Of a DNA stretch of 64,000 bases, positions 16,870 through 25,770 are shown one piece after another (positions within the stretch are counted from its first letter, which is position 1; every line of letters begins with the position of its first letter). Source of the DNA: Pedobacter rhodius (GTDB lineage Bacteria; Bacteroidota; Bacteroidia; Sphingobacteriales; Sphingobacteriaceae); assembly GCF_027213645.1 (NCBI RefSeq), contig NZ_JAPWGL010000001.1, forward strand, positions 1 to 64,000, read 5' to 3'. Both the position numbers and the translations under genes were made by a program. The notes under the pieces were generated by a model. It had not been told where the DNA came from, did no database searches, and was given only the letters and a program-made list of their open reading frames with translations.

Positions 16870-17559
16870 ATGAAGGCTGTAATAACCGGAGCAACAAAAG
16901 GCATTGGAAAAGCAATAGCAATAAAATTGTGGGAAAACGGGTATGACCTGGCACTTGTTGCCAGAAATATAAATGAACTGGAAAAACTTCGTGATGCCTT
17001 ATTCATAACCGGCAGAACGCTTTTAATTTATGCTGTAGATTGTGCCCTTAAGGAAGATGTTTCTCGTTTTCTGAATACCATTGAGCAAGAGTTTGGCTTT
17101 GCTGAGGTTTTGGTAAACAATGTAGGGGCTTTTTTACCAGGCAGTATGCTCGATGAAGAAGATGAAACTTTTGAAAAGCAACAAAATACAAACGTTAATT
17201 CAAATTATTACATCAGCAAATTTTTTGGTAAAAAAATGCGTTCTGAGCAACGTGGGCACATCTTCAACATTTGTTCGGTAGCCAGTAAAGCACCGGTAAA
17301 AAATGGTGGGAGTTATAGTGTAACAAAAGCAGCGATGTTAAGTCTTAATCATGTATTGCGGCAAGAGTTAGCACCACACCATGTTAAGGTAACTGCTTTT
17401 TTACCAGGTCCTACAAAAACTTCATCCTGGGAAGGAACTACGATTCCTGATGAGAAATTTGTACAACCAGAAGACTTAGCAGAAACTTTGTTTACCATTT
17501 TAAACTTAAGTAAAGGGGTAAATGTTGATGAAGTGCTGATTACACCGCTTGATTTTTAA
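16870..17559 (+). CDS. Short-chain dehydrogenase/reductase
   Basis: The 229-residue SDR has the nucleotide-binding TGATKGIGKAIA at residues 7-18, NNVGA in strand four, the catalytic Ser in NICSVASKAP, and YSVTK with the catalytic Tyr and Lys. The fold is that of classical SDRs; the substrate is unknown. It begins a group of four plus-strand genes with small gaps; the PspC gene starts 7 bases after its stop. Confidence 0.88.
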   Translation: MKAVITGATKGIGKAIAIKLWENGYDLALVARNINELEKLRDALFITGRTLLIYAVDCALKEDVSRFLNTIEQEFGFAEVLVNNVGAFLPGSMLDEEDETFEKQQNTNVNSNYYISKFFGKKMRSEQRGHIFNICSVASKAPVKNGGSYSVTKAAMLSLNHVLRQELAPHHVKVTAFLPGPTKTSSWEGTTIPDEKFVQPEDLAETLFTILNLSKGVNVDEVLITPLDF

Positions 17560-17566
17560 ACACAAA

Positions 17567-18253
17567 ATGAACAACGTTATGGAAAAGAAGCTTTTTAGAA
17601 ACGAACACGATAAGATGATTGCCGGTGTAGCTTCAGGCCTTGCAGAATATATGCAGGTAGAGGTAACCATAGTTAGATTACTGTTCGCATTATCAACCAT
17701 TTTTATGGCCGGAGGTGGCCTGGTTGCGTATATAATTATGTGGATTATTGTTCCGGTTAATAATGACCCTGCAGTAAAATTCTCAAAATTTAACGATTAC
17801 TTTAATAAGAATAACCCCAATGCGGCCCCCTTTGGAAGTACAGATTCATTTACCGGTCCGGTGGGTTCAGGTAACACAAATTGGACACAACCTGTAAATG
17901 ATGCACAGAAAACACCATTTGAAACGCAGGCTGATTTCAGTAAATTCAGTAAACCAAATGATACCGGTCGTACAATAGGCGGATTGCTTTTGCTCGTTGT
18001 CGGATGTTTCTTCTTAATGCGTGAATTTGACTTTATTCCTGATTGGTTTCGCTTCAGAAATTTCTGGCCGGTAATATTCATTGTTTTAGGAATTAGTATC
18101 ATTGCTAAATCTAAAAGAAAAAATGAATGGGCTGCATTCCAAAATCAACAACAAGCTGCTGAAGAGTCAAAAACAGAAACCGTTACTGACGCAGTTCTAG
18201 TTGAGGAAACCAAAGACGAAAACAATTCAAAACCTGTTAACCCTCAAGTATAG
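17567..18253 (+). CDS. PspC-domain membrane protein
   Basis: The product (about 228 residues) starts with a PspC domain: KKLFRNEHDKMIAGVASGLAEYM followed by a membrane helix (LLFALSTIFMAGGGLVAYIIMWIIVPV). After a Gly/Asn/Pro-rich linker, two more helices of the LiaI/DUF5668 type appear (TIGGLLLLVVGCFFLMREF and FRFRNFWPVIFIVLGISII). The tail is acidic and soluble. PspC-domain proteins take part in envelope-stress responses. ATG 17567 or 17579 can serve as start. The next gene is 5 bases downstream and shares the same C-terminal membrane module. Confidence 0.82.
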   Translation: MNNVMEKKLFRNEHDKMIAGVASGLAEYMQVEVTIVRLLFALSTIFMAGGGLVAYIIMWIIVPVNNDPAVKFSKFNDYFNKNNPNAAPFGSTDSFTGPVGSGNTNWTQPVNDAQKTPFETQADFSKFSKPNDTGRTIGGLLLLVVGCFFLMREFDFIPDWFRFRNFWPVIFIVLGISIIAKSKRKNEWAAFQNQQQAAEESKTETVTDAVLVEETKDENNSKPVNPQV

Positions 18254-18258
18254 ATATT

Positions 18259-19233
18259 ATGAAATTAGATAGATTAATCTGGGGTATTTTATTGCTTTTC
18301 ATAGGCGGGGTACTCTTATTGGAAAACTTTGGTGTAATCGAATTTTATTGGCGCAATGTATGGCATTTCTGGCCTGTATTTTTAATCATCGCAGGTGTAA
18401 ATATTTTATTCAATAAAAATAATTCGCAAACCGGCAGCATGATTTCCATCGCTGTGCTGGTACTTACCTTAGGCTTTCTGTTTTTTAAAGGACAGCAGGA
18501 GCCCGATAGAAATTCCTGGTGGAGCCATAAGTTTAAAGAAGATGTCGATGTAACTATCGATGACAACGACAACAATGATGATAACGACAATGACACTGCT
18601 TTTAATGAGTTGAAGTTGTCAGAGCCTTTTGCAGCTGTTGATAGTGCTAAAAAAACTATCCTGAATATTTCAGGTGGTGGCATATCTTTCAATCTTGATG
18701 GAGAAACTACTGATTTAATCAAAGCAGATGTGAAAAAAAGGCACGGAAATTTTTCACTCACCAAGCAAAATACGGATACCGCAACTGTGCTTACTTTCAA
18801 AATGGGCGATAAGAAAAATAAGTGGAATTTTGGTGACGGGGGTAATGACGTAGATTTTAAATTAAATAAAGCGCCAAATTGGGATATACTAATGAAACTG
18901 GGTGCAGGTGAAGCAGATTTTGATTTTGAACACTATAAAGTTCGAACTTTCCGGTTCGACGGGGGAGCAGCATCATTAGACATTAAAATGGGCGATCTAC
19001 TGCCAATAACAGATGTAATCGTGAAATCCGGCGTTGCCGATGTTAAGATTAAAATTCCTGAAAATTCAGGTTGCAGAATTAAAACTAAAACTGGTTTATC
19101 GGCAAAGGATTTCGAAGGATTTGAAAAACTGAGTGATGGTGTTTATGAAACTTCCAATTATAAAACGTCGACTAAAAAAATCTTTATCAATTTGGATGGC
19201 GGATTGAGTAACTTTGAAGTGAGCAGATACTAA
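18259..19233 (+). CDS. LiaF/DUF5668-type membrane protein
   Basis: The 324-residue protein begins with two membrane helices in the LiaI-like arrangement (LIWGILLLFIGGVLLLENF, WHFWPVFLIIAGVNILF) and a third (ISIAVLVLTLGFLFF), then an Asp/Asn-rich spacer (residues about 95-113) and a repeat-like beta domain to the end resembling the LiaF C-terminal/DUF4097 type domain. It probably senses or buffers envelope stress together with the preceding PspC protein. The exact function is not known. Confidence 0.75.
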   Translation: MKLDRLIWGILLLFIGGVLLLENFGVIEFYWRNVWHFWPVFLIIAGVNILFNKNNSQTGSMISIAVLVLTLGFLFFKGQQEPDRNSWWSHKFKEDVDVTIDDNDNNDDNDNDTAFNELKLSEPFAAVDSAKKTILNISGGGISFNLDGETTDLIKADVKKRHGNFSLTKQNTDTATVLTFKMGDKKNKWNFGDGGNDVDFKLNKAPNWDILMKLGAGEADFDFEHYKVRTFRFDGGAASLDIKMGDLLPITDVIVKSGVADVKIKIPENSGCRIKTKTGLSAKDFEGFEKLSDGVYETSNYKTSTKKIFINLDGGLSNFEVSRY

Positions 19234-19338
19234 AAGGGAGAAGGAAGTAGATGATGGTAGATGGAAATGGTAGGTGGGTTTGAATACGCTGATTAAAGCG
19301 GTTTAATAACCTTTATCTGTGTAACCAAACCAAAGTAA

Positions 19339-19944
19339 ATGGAAGAATATACTGTCGTAATAAATGGCAAACCTCAAGGCCCTTACACCATAAATGACCT
19401 TAAAAGTTTAAATATTAAACCCAACACGTTTATCCGTAAACCCGGAATGGACGATTATAAAGAAGCTCATGCAATTGAAGAATTGCGTGAGCTTCTCGGT
19501 TTTAGCTATCAGAAGACTGCTCCGCAATATTTTGCCGCTTTCGATTTAAGACTGCTGGCTTCAGTTATCGACCATTTCTTAATCTTTGTGATTTATTGCC
19601 TGACTATTTTAGTCAGTTTCGTTTTTGTGGAAGGGAAAGACCAGCGCATTATGGCCTTTTTTATGCCATTGCCATCAATCTTTATTATAAAATTAATTTA
19701 TGGCAGTTTTGCAGAATCGGGTAAAAAACAAGCTACTATTGGCAAACGACTGGTAAACATTAAAGTAACCGACCTGGAAGGAACAAAGATTTATTTTGGT
19801 CGTTCTCTGATACGCAATCTATCAAAAATACTTTCTGTAATTCCGTTTTTCTTCGGCTATTTCTATAGCTTTTTAAACAAGAAAAATCAATGCTGGCACG
19901 ACGTCGCAGCCGATACCCTGGTGATGAAAGACAGGTTGATCTAA
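19339..19944 (+). CDS. GYF_2/RDD-domain membrane protein
   Basis: The 201-residue protein has an N-terminal GYF_2-like domain (YTVVINGKPQGPYTINDLKSL, residues 4-24) and a C-terminal RDD domain with three to four helices, including FDLRLLASVIDHFLIF and ATIGKRLVNIKVTDLEG. Such proteins are membrane proteins of unknown function. About 105 bases separate it from the preceding gene, partly a GATGGTAGATGGAAATGG-type repeat at 19241-19275, so it may or may not share the operon. Confidence 0.8.
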   Translation: MEEYTVVINGKPQGPYTINDLKSLNIKPNTFIRKPGMDDYKEAHAIEELRELLGFSYQKTAPQYFAAFDLRLLASVIDHFLIFVIYCLTILVSFVFVEGKDQRIMAFFMPLPSIFIIKLIYGSFAESGKKQATIGKRLVNIKVTDLEGTKIYFGRSLIRNLSKILSVIPFFFGYFYSFLNKKNQCWHDVAADTLVMKDRLI

Positions 19945-20025
19945 CGATTTTTTTATTGTTAATTAAAGTTAATTGAAAAGGGAATCGTTTTTTAATAATT
20001 TTTTTATATAAACTACTCTTCCCTT

Positions 20026-20297
20026 ATGAAATATTTACTGCTGATGGTTTTTGCTTTTTCCCAGTTAACTTTATTTTGTCAAAACCGCTCCAGATTCTTT
20101 AAAACTTGAAAAGGATGAATATATAAACTTAAAAAAGATTGAGGCTTCGGTTTTGATAATAGACGGTGAGAAAGATATGATTTTAGAAAAACACACTAAA
20201 TTTATTGCAGATAACATTCCGAAATCACAGCTTTTTATTTTTTAAAGGTGCCAGTCATTATGTGCCTGTCGAAAATCCGGTTAAGTTTAATAAATAA
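20026..20297 (+). pseudogene. Remnant of a secreted alpha/beta hydrolase
   Basis: ATG 20026 starts a signal peptide (MKYLLLMVFAFSQLTLFCQ) that hits a stop after 27 codons. In a second frame from about 20083 the reading continues as APDSLKLEKDEYINLKKI, EASVLIIDGEKDMILE, HTKFIADNIPKS, and after another frame change in a T-rich run near 20240 as FKGASHYVPVENPVKFNK to a TAA at 20297. This is the C-terminal third of an alpha/beta hydrolase, with the catalytic Asp (GEKD) and His (SHYVP) region, joined directly to a signal peptide. The middle, with the nucleophile, is gone. I count one large deletion and two frameshifts. The gene is dead. Confidence 0.75.
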
Positions 20298-20640
20298 GTT
20301 TTAAGTTTCCCCGAAACCAGATAAATTTCTGCTGATATAAAGTCTATCACGTCAGGTGCAAAAAATGTATTTTGACTATCAAAGTACTGCCTCAAAGTTC
20401 ATCATTACTTTCATTTCTTAAATTTATTTGGTTGATTAGGATTGATAAAACGGCAAGTAATTTGTTGATTTTACTGATAAAAACAAGCAAAATCAAGTCA
20501 AAGTTGTTCTATAATTTATTGCAAAATATGGGCAATTTATTTGTTTTAGCCAATTGACTTTATTTTAGCCATTCAACCTTAAACAATTTAACAATCCATC
20601 AATATTAACAATAAAACATTTACCTTATCTTTGTAATCGC
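20298..20640 (+). promoter_or_regulatory. Gap upstream of ispG with -7 box
   Basis: The stretch is A+T-rich and has no gene I can support. An exact -7 box TATCTTTG lies at 20626-20633, only 7 bases before the ispG ATG. Transcription would then begin at or next to the start codon, predicting a leaderless or nearly leaderless ispG mRNA. Confidence 0.5.
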
Positions 20641-22641
20641 ATGGAAAATATATCGGTAAAGCATGAATTAGGTGGTGGGTATTGCAACAGTTTAACGCAA
20701 TATTCGAGGTTTTTAACCCGCGAAGTAAAAATTGGTGATATCGCCTTGGGTGGTCATAATCCAATTCGTATTCAATCGATGACAACTACCGATACCATGG
20801 ATACTATTGGAACCGTTGAGCAAACCATTCGCATGGTAGAATCGGGTTGCGAATACGTTCGTATTACGGCTCCAAGCACTAAAGAAGCTGAAAATTTAGC
20901 CAATATTAAAAAGGAACTGCGCTATCGCGGATACGATGTTCCTTTAATTGCCGATATTCATTTTACTCCAAATGCTGCGGAAATGGCCGCAAGAATTGTA
21001 GAGAAAGTTCGTGTAAATCCGGGTAATTACGCTGATAAAAAGAAATTTGAAAATCTGGAATATACCCAGGATGCTTACACAGCAGAACTCGAACGCATCA
21101 ATAAGAAGTTTCTTCCTTTAATCAAAATATGTAAAGAATACGGTACGGCAATGCGAATTGGTACCAACCATGGATCGCTTTCTGACAGGATTATGAGCCA
21201 TTACGGCGATACCCCCCGGGGAATGGTGGAGTCGGCGATGGAGTTTATCCGCATGTGCGAAGCCGAAAACTATTACAACCTGGTTATTTCGATGAAAGCC
21301 AGCAACACCCAGGTAATGGTTCAGGCTTATCGCTTACTGGTAGAAACTATGGTAAAAGAAGGCATGAATTATCCTTTACATTTGGGCGTTACCGAAGCTG
21401 GTGATGGCGAAGATGGCCGTATTAAGTCTGCTGTAGGTATCGGAACACTATTAGAAGACGGCTTGGGCGATACCATTCGTGTTTCCTTAACCGAAGATCC
21501 GGAGTTTGAAGCACCGGTTGCGAAAGCGTTGGCAGACAGATATTCTTTTAGAAGTAACAAGACGGATGTCGAAAGTCAGAATCCTAAAAATTCATCATCC
21601 ATTTTCCATCATCCATCATCTGTTACGGCATCATCTTCCATCAAAACTCATTCACCTTATTCTTATTCCCGTAGAATAACAGAAGCTGTTCAGCATATTG
21701 GCGGTCATCACCACCCTTTGGTTATGATTGATGTTTCTAAAGAAAACTTAAAAGACCCATATTTTTTAAATGTTGTTGGTTACAATTACAGCGCTGGTTT
21801 AGATAAATATAATTTAGCGGACCAAGCTTGCGATTTGGCTTTCCTTGGAGATAAGCTGCCATCATTCTCTTTCCCCGGAAATTTAAAACAGGTTTACAAT
21901 TACAATACCTGGTTGGGTTTGAAGGATAAAAAAAATTGTCATCCTTTGTTTACGTTGGATGATTTTAATAAAGCAGGTGTTAAAGATGAACATTTAAATT
22001 TCGTGGAAATTGATGCCACACAATTCAACCATTTGTCTTTGCATCAATTAATTAATGTCGTTTTTGTTTTAAAAACAGCTGCAAATCACGGAATGGCTGA
22101 GCAGCGGGCATTTTTTGTCGCTTTGCAGGAAAAAAACATTCAAACACCTGTTATCCTCAAAAGAACTTACGATAATTTAAATGCTGATAACCTGATGCTT
22201 TATGCGGCAACTGATTTGGGTGCATTATTAACCGATGGTTTTGGCGATGGCGTGTGGATTGATGCTCCAGGTCAAAATCTGGCTTTATTAAACGCCATTA
22301 GTTTTGGTATTTTACAGGCAACCCGAACAAGAATCAGCAAAACCGAGTACATTTCTTGTCCGAGCTGCGGACGAACGCTTTTCGATCTACAGGAGACAAC
22401 GCAATTGATTCGCTCACGTACGGACCATTTGAAGGGGTTAAAGATAGGGATTATGGGCTGTATTGTGAATGGACCAGGCGAAATGGCTGATGCAGATTAT
22501 GGCTATGTGGGTACAGGACCTGATAAAATTACACTCTATCGAGGTCAGGAAGTCGTGAAAAAAAATGTTAATACCGCTTTTGCTTTAGATGAATTGATTG
22601 ATATTATTAAAGGCGATGGAAATTGGGTAGAGAAAGCTTAA
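20641..22641 (+). CDS. ispG: 4-hydroxy-3-methylbut-2-enyl diphosphate synthase (long form)
   Basis: IspG (GcpE) converts methylerythritol cyclodiphosphate to HMBPP in the non-mevalonate isoprenoid pathway, using a [4Fe-4S] cluster. At 666 residues it is the long form with an extra domain between the TIM barrel (to about residue 300) and the Fe-S domain, as in plants, Chlamydia and Bacteroidota. Cluster cysteines are Cys573, Cys576 (ISCPSCGRTLF) and Cys607 (GIMGCIVNGPGE). Around residues 317-335, at the start of the extra domain, the chain is a Ser/His-rich low-complexity piece whose DNA (21589-21645) looks like the CATCATCCAT-type intergenic repeat. The start at 20641 lies next to a -7 box. 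Confidence 0.96.
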   Translation: MENISVKHELGGGYCNSLTQYSRFLTREVKIGDIALGGHNPIRIQSMTTTDTMDTIGTVEQTIRMVESGCEYVRITAPSTKEAENLANIKKELRYRGYDVPLIADIHFTPNAAEMAARIVEKVRVNPGNYADKKKFENLEYTQDAYTAELERINKKFLPLIKICKEYGTAMRIGTNHGSLSDRIMSHYGDTPRGMVESAMEFIRMCEAENYYNLVISMKASNTQVMVQAYRLLVETMVKEGMNYPLHLGVTEAGDGEDGRIKSAVGIGTLLEDGLGDTIRVSLTEDPEFEAPVAKALADRYSFRSNKTDVESQNPKNSSSIFHHPSSVTASSSIKTHSPYSYSRRITEAVQHIGGHHHPLVMIDVSKENLKDPYFLNVVGYNYSAGLDKYNLADQACDLAFLGDKLPSFSFPGNLKQVYNYNTWLGLKDKKNCHPLFTLDDFNKAGVKDEHLNFVEIDATQFNHLSLHQLINVVFVLKTAANHGMAEQRAFFVALQEKNIQTPVILKRTYDNLNADNLMLYAATDLGALLTDGFGDGVWIDAPGQNLALLNAISFGILQATRTRISKTEYISCPSCGRTLFDLQETTQLIRSRTDHLKGLKIGIMGCIVNGPGEMADADYGYVGTGPDKITLYRGQEVVKKNVNTAFALDELIDIIKGDGNWVEKA

Positions 22642-22652
22642 AACTATCGAGG

Positions 22653-22715
22653 TCTGTGGAGACACAGAACAGTTTAACCCTGTTATAGTTTCAGTCTGTG
22701 ACGACACAGACTGAA
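22653..22715 (+). repeat. Two adjacent GTG-NNGA-CAC hairpins
   Basis: TCTGTG-GAGA-CACAGA (22653-22668) and the 11-bp TTCAGTCTGTG-ACGA-CACAGACTGAA (22690-22715) lie just after ispG. Both share stem-loop form with the 3' hairpin of the mosaic element found at 27.5, 30.4 and 53.0 kb. They lack a T tract, so a terminator role is uncertain. Confidence 0.65.
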
Positions 22716-22799
22716 AGGTTAGTAATTTGTTAGTCCAGGCATGTTGAAGAACAATCGTTGTTTGTGAAATTGTTTCGGGATGCTTGCCATTAAAATATC

Positions 22800-23624
22800 T
22801 TATTCTCCCAGAAAAATCAAACACTTTTCACATACTTTAAACAAAAGAGGTGGCAGGGTTTCATTTTCATAAGGGTGAGACGCACCATAAACATGATTTG
22901 CCCCTTCAATTTTAACCAGCCTGCTGTTTGGATTGGCATCCGCCAATTGCTGTGCATGCTCAAAAGGAACATTTACATCGTCATCGCCCTGAACAATTAG
23001 CCATGGAATGTTAATACGTTTGGCTGCCTCAATGATATTCAATGTTTCATAATTTTTTTCAAAATCTTCAAGCAACGTCACATTTAATGGCATTTGCTCT
23101 TTTGTTCGGGCATTGATAACGTGAATTTTCCCGGTTTTTATCCATTCTGCCTCCTGCTCTTTTTTCCAGAGACTATTAAAACCGGAAATCGCACTCCAGG
23201 TGATGAGCTTGTTAACTCTTAAATCGTTCGCGGCCGTTATAATGGCTAAACCACCTCCACGGCTGTGTCCGATTAAATTGATTTCAGTATCTTTTCCGTA
23301 AGCTTTTTCGATAAAATCAAGTACGGCGTTAACGTCGAAAAGTTCTTTTGAAACGGTATTGCTGGCGAAAGTTTCCAAGTCGGTAACATCTTTTGGATCA
23401 TCAGCGGGAACGCCGCTGTGCGATAAGTTAAACTTTACATAACGATAACCATTTGCGGCAAAATACCGGGCTGCTAAATTATGTGCCCCCCAGTCTTTAA
23501 AACCTTTGAAGCCATGAATAAAAAGAACTATTGGTGTATTTGGGTTTTTATCATCGAAAGTAATGTCGCCGGTAATCAATTTTCCATCTGAACCGCTAAG
23601 GCTAAAATCATTTTGTATAATCAT
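22800..23624 (-). CDS. Alpha/beta hydrolase
   Basis: The 274-residue cytoplasmic hydrolase has the oxyanion-hole region VLFIHGFKGFKDWG (about 33-46), the nucleophile elbow GHSRGGG (Ser at about 120), the acid in QGDDDVNVPFEHA and a catalytic His in GANHVYGASHP. The pattern fits the dienelactone-hydrolase/acylaminoacyl-type group. The substrate is unknown. No partner is adjacent; a REP-like sequence and the DoxX gene follow upstream. Confidence 0.85.
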   Translation of the reverse strand: MIIQNDFSLSGSDGKLITGDITFDDKNPNTPIVLFIHGFKGFKDWGAHNLAARYFAANGYRYVKFNLSHSGVPADDPKDVTDLETFASNTVSKELFDVNAVLDFIEKAYGKDTEINLIGHSRGGGLAIITAANDLRVNKLITWSAISGFNSLWKKEQEAEWIKTGKIHVINARTKEQMPLNVTLLEDFEKNYETLNIIEAAKRINIPWLIVQGDDDVNVPFEHAQQLADANPNSRLVKIEGANHVYGASHPYENETLPPLLFKVCEKCLIFLGE

Positions 23625-23776
23625 AATTAAGGAATTGGTACAATTTTATAAACCTATAAAACCTGATTTTGTTGTGTTTTTTAAAAAACTGCGGAGGTTA
23701 TTCCCGAGGCGGCGATGGGTAGTTGTCACCCTGATCCGATAACGATTGAATCGGCACAATGATATGCCAGATACTA

Positions 23777-24178
23777 TTATTTAGCAGAATCTCGATAATA
23801 ATACCAGGCCCAGCCGATGAACAATACCTGAAAAGGCAACCTCGCCCAGGCAACAAATGGGGTCACTAAAATTTTTCCAAGCATGAATGGTGCTTTCTGA
23901 ATCATGTAAATATGAGCAGGCACAAATGCTATTAGCATTAAAATAATTAATATTGAGGCGGTCTTTCTGCTTCTTGAAAAAAGCAATAAAAACCCTAAAA
24001 CGATTTCAATTATACCGGAGAGATAAATTAAAAATCCATGAGCAGGCAACCATTCAGGCATTATTACGTAATAAGCTGCGGTGGATATAAAATGATTAAT
24101 GCCTGCCAGGATATAAAAAACGGCATAAATCCAAAGGAAAAGTTTAAAGGTGAATGTGCGATTGTCAGCTTGATGCAT
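23777..24178 (-). CDS. DoxX-like membrane protein
   Basis: The 133-residue protein has four predicted membrane helices and the DoxX-family pattern (FYILAGINHFI, AHGFLIYLSGIIEIVLGFLLLF, ILIILMLIAFVPAHIYM, LPFQVLFIGWAWYYYR). DoxX-family proteins are small quinone-related membrane proteins of mostly unknown role. The gene is divergent from hemA. Confidence 0.82.
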   Translation of the reverse strand: MHQADNRTFTFKLFLWIYAVFYILAGINHFISTAAYYVIMPEWLPAHGFLIYLSGIIEIVLGFLLLFSRSRKTASILIILMLIAFVPAHIYMIQKAPFMLGKILVTPFVAWARLPFQVLFIGWAWYYYRDSAK

Positions 24179-24244
24179 TTATTTAAAACCGTTCTAAATT
24201 GATGTAAATTACAGATTAATGACGGTGACATGCATCAACCATGT

Positions 24245-24252
24245 TACTTTTG
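24245..24252 (+). promoter_or_regulatory. -7 box upstream of hemA
   Basis: TACTTTTG is an exact TAnnTTTG match 31 bases before the hemA TTG start. No -33 TTG is at the expected distance. Confidence 0.45.
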
Positions 24253-24282
24253 TATCCCGATAATAGTTAATAACGGAAGCAC

Positions 24283-25509
24283 TTGGAATATTTAAAAGTA
24301 ATCGCTTTTACGCATCACCACATCGACCTGAAATCTTTAGGCAAATTAGTTATTTGCGACCAGAGTTTAGATAGCAGGTTGAAAAATATTCAAACAGAAC
24401 TCCCTGTTAGCGAAATTTTTTACATTGGTACTTGTAATCGGGTTGAGTTTGTTTTTCTAACAAAAGAGAAAACCGATAAAGAATTCATCACTAAATTTCT
24501 TACCGTTTTAAATATGGGCTTACCTCCGGAGTTTATGGAGCGTTTCCTTGATAATGTTACGGTATACGAAAATGAAGAAGCTTTTAATCATCTTTTAAGA
24601 ACTTCATGCTCTTTGGAAAGTCTGGTTGTTGGTGAAAAGGAGATTCTTGCTCAAATCCGTAAAGCGTATGAAAACTGCAGAAATGCGGGTTTTACCGGTG
24701 ATTACATGCGCATGATCATGGATAGAGTTGTTAAAACAGCCAAAGAGGTTTATACCCATACTAATATCTCCAAAAATCCTGTTTCAGTAGTTTCACTAGC
24801 TTATCGTAAATTAAAAGAATTGAATATGTGTGGTAATTCCCGCATTTTAATTATCGGTGCCGGCGAAACCAACCAAAATATTGCTAAATACCTCAACAAA
24901 CATAAATACTCTAATTTTTCTATTTTTAACCGTACTTTTTCTAAAGCACAATCTCTTGCAGATGAATTAAATGGTAAGGCTTACGATTTATCCGCATTAG
25001 AAAATTTTACTGAAGGCTTTGATGTAATTATCACTTGTACGGGTTCTACCGAAGCTATTATTACCGAAGCGCTTTATGCTAAATTGCTTAATGGCGATAC
25101 CGGTAAAAAAGTTATAGTGGATTTAGCGATTCCAAACGATGTTATTCCTGCGGTTATTCATAACAACCTGGTTCACTATATTGAAGTAGAATCGCTTAAA
25201 GAGGTTGCCCGTAAAAATATTCAGGAACGTTATAGCGAATTGGTTCATGCTGAAGAAATTATCAGCAATAATATCACTGAATTTTTCACGGTTTTAAAAC
25301 AGCGCCGTATCGAACTGGCGATGCAGGAAGTTCCCCGCAAGATTAAAGAAATCAAGAATACAGCTTTAAATGGTGTATTTGCAGATGAAATTAGCCAGAT
25401 GGACCACGCTTCCCGTGAAGTTTTAGAACGTGTGATGAATTACATGGAAAAAAAATACATCAGTGTTCCAATGATTATGGCTAAAGAAATTTTAGTAAAT
25501 GAATCGTAG
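24283..25509 (+). CDS. hemA: Glutamyl-tRNA reductase
   Basis: HemA reduces glutamyl-tRNA(Glu) to glutamate-1-semialdehyde, the first step of the C5 route to heme. The 408-residue protein shows the catalytic Cys51 in IGTCNRVEF, the conserved SLVVGEKEILAQIRKAY segment, an NADPH-binding IIGAGETNQN, and a C-terminal dimerisation helix region. The start is TTG at 24283; no ATG is near and the family N terminus (VIAFTHHHIDL) begins within six residues. It opens a plus-strand run of heme genes: hemCD, hemB, hemL, hemE and a hemJ-like gene. Confidence 0.96.
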   Translation: MEYLKVIAFTHHHIDLKSLGKLVICDQSLDSRLKNIQTELPVSEIFYIGTCNRVEFVFLTKEKTDKEFITKFLTVLNMGLPPEFMERFLDNVTVYENEEAFNHLLRTSCSLESLVVGEKEILAQIRKAYENCRNAGFTGDYMRMIMDRVVKTAKEVYTHTNISKNPVSVVSLAYRKLKELNMCGNSRILIIGAGETNQNIAKYLNKHKYSNFSIFNRTFSKAQSLADELNGKAYDLSALENFTEGFDVIITCTGSTEAIITEALYAKLLNGDTGKKVIVDLAIPNDVIPAVIHNNLVHYIEVESLKEVARKNIQERYSELVHAEEIISNNITEFFTVLKQRRIELAMQEVPRKIKEIKNTALNGVFADEISQMDHASREVLERVMNYMEKKYISVPMIMAKEILVNES

Positions 25510-25610
25510 GCTTACCCGCAAAGCAAGCAAAGTTTAAGCGTAAAGAACACCAAGCAAATCTCATTTCTTTTAATTTTTTAAACGATTAAAATTATTGAAT
25601 CGCCTGAACA

Positions 25611-25660
25611 TGTTGTCAAGCTGATTTGATAAACTATCGGATCAGGGTGAAGTCTGCCTG
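25611..25660 (+). repeat. REP-like sequence between hemA and hemCD
   Basis: The piece reads GTCAAGCTGATTTGATAAACTATCGGATCAGGGTGA, a variant of the sequence before hemE (32924-33001) and, inverted, of 23725-23765. It is partly self-complementary and non-coding. Confidence 0.55.
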
Positions 25661-25742
25661 TTGCCAGCCCCGAAAAATATAAAACTCTGTAACCGCACTG
25701 TCTCATTTTTAAACAATTTATAGTTTCAAGCACTATTTAACT

Positions 25743-25750
25743 TAAATTTG
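25743..25750 (+). promoter_or_regulatory. -7 box upstream of hemCD
   Basis: TAAATTTG matches TAnnTTTG exactly, 20 bases before the GTG start of hemCD. It suggests that hemCD has its own promoter and is not only read through from hemA. Confidence 0.5.
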
Positions 25751-25770
25751 CAGTTCATTTAATCTTAATA

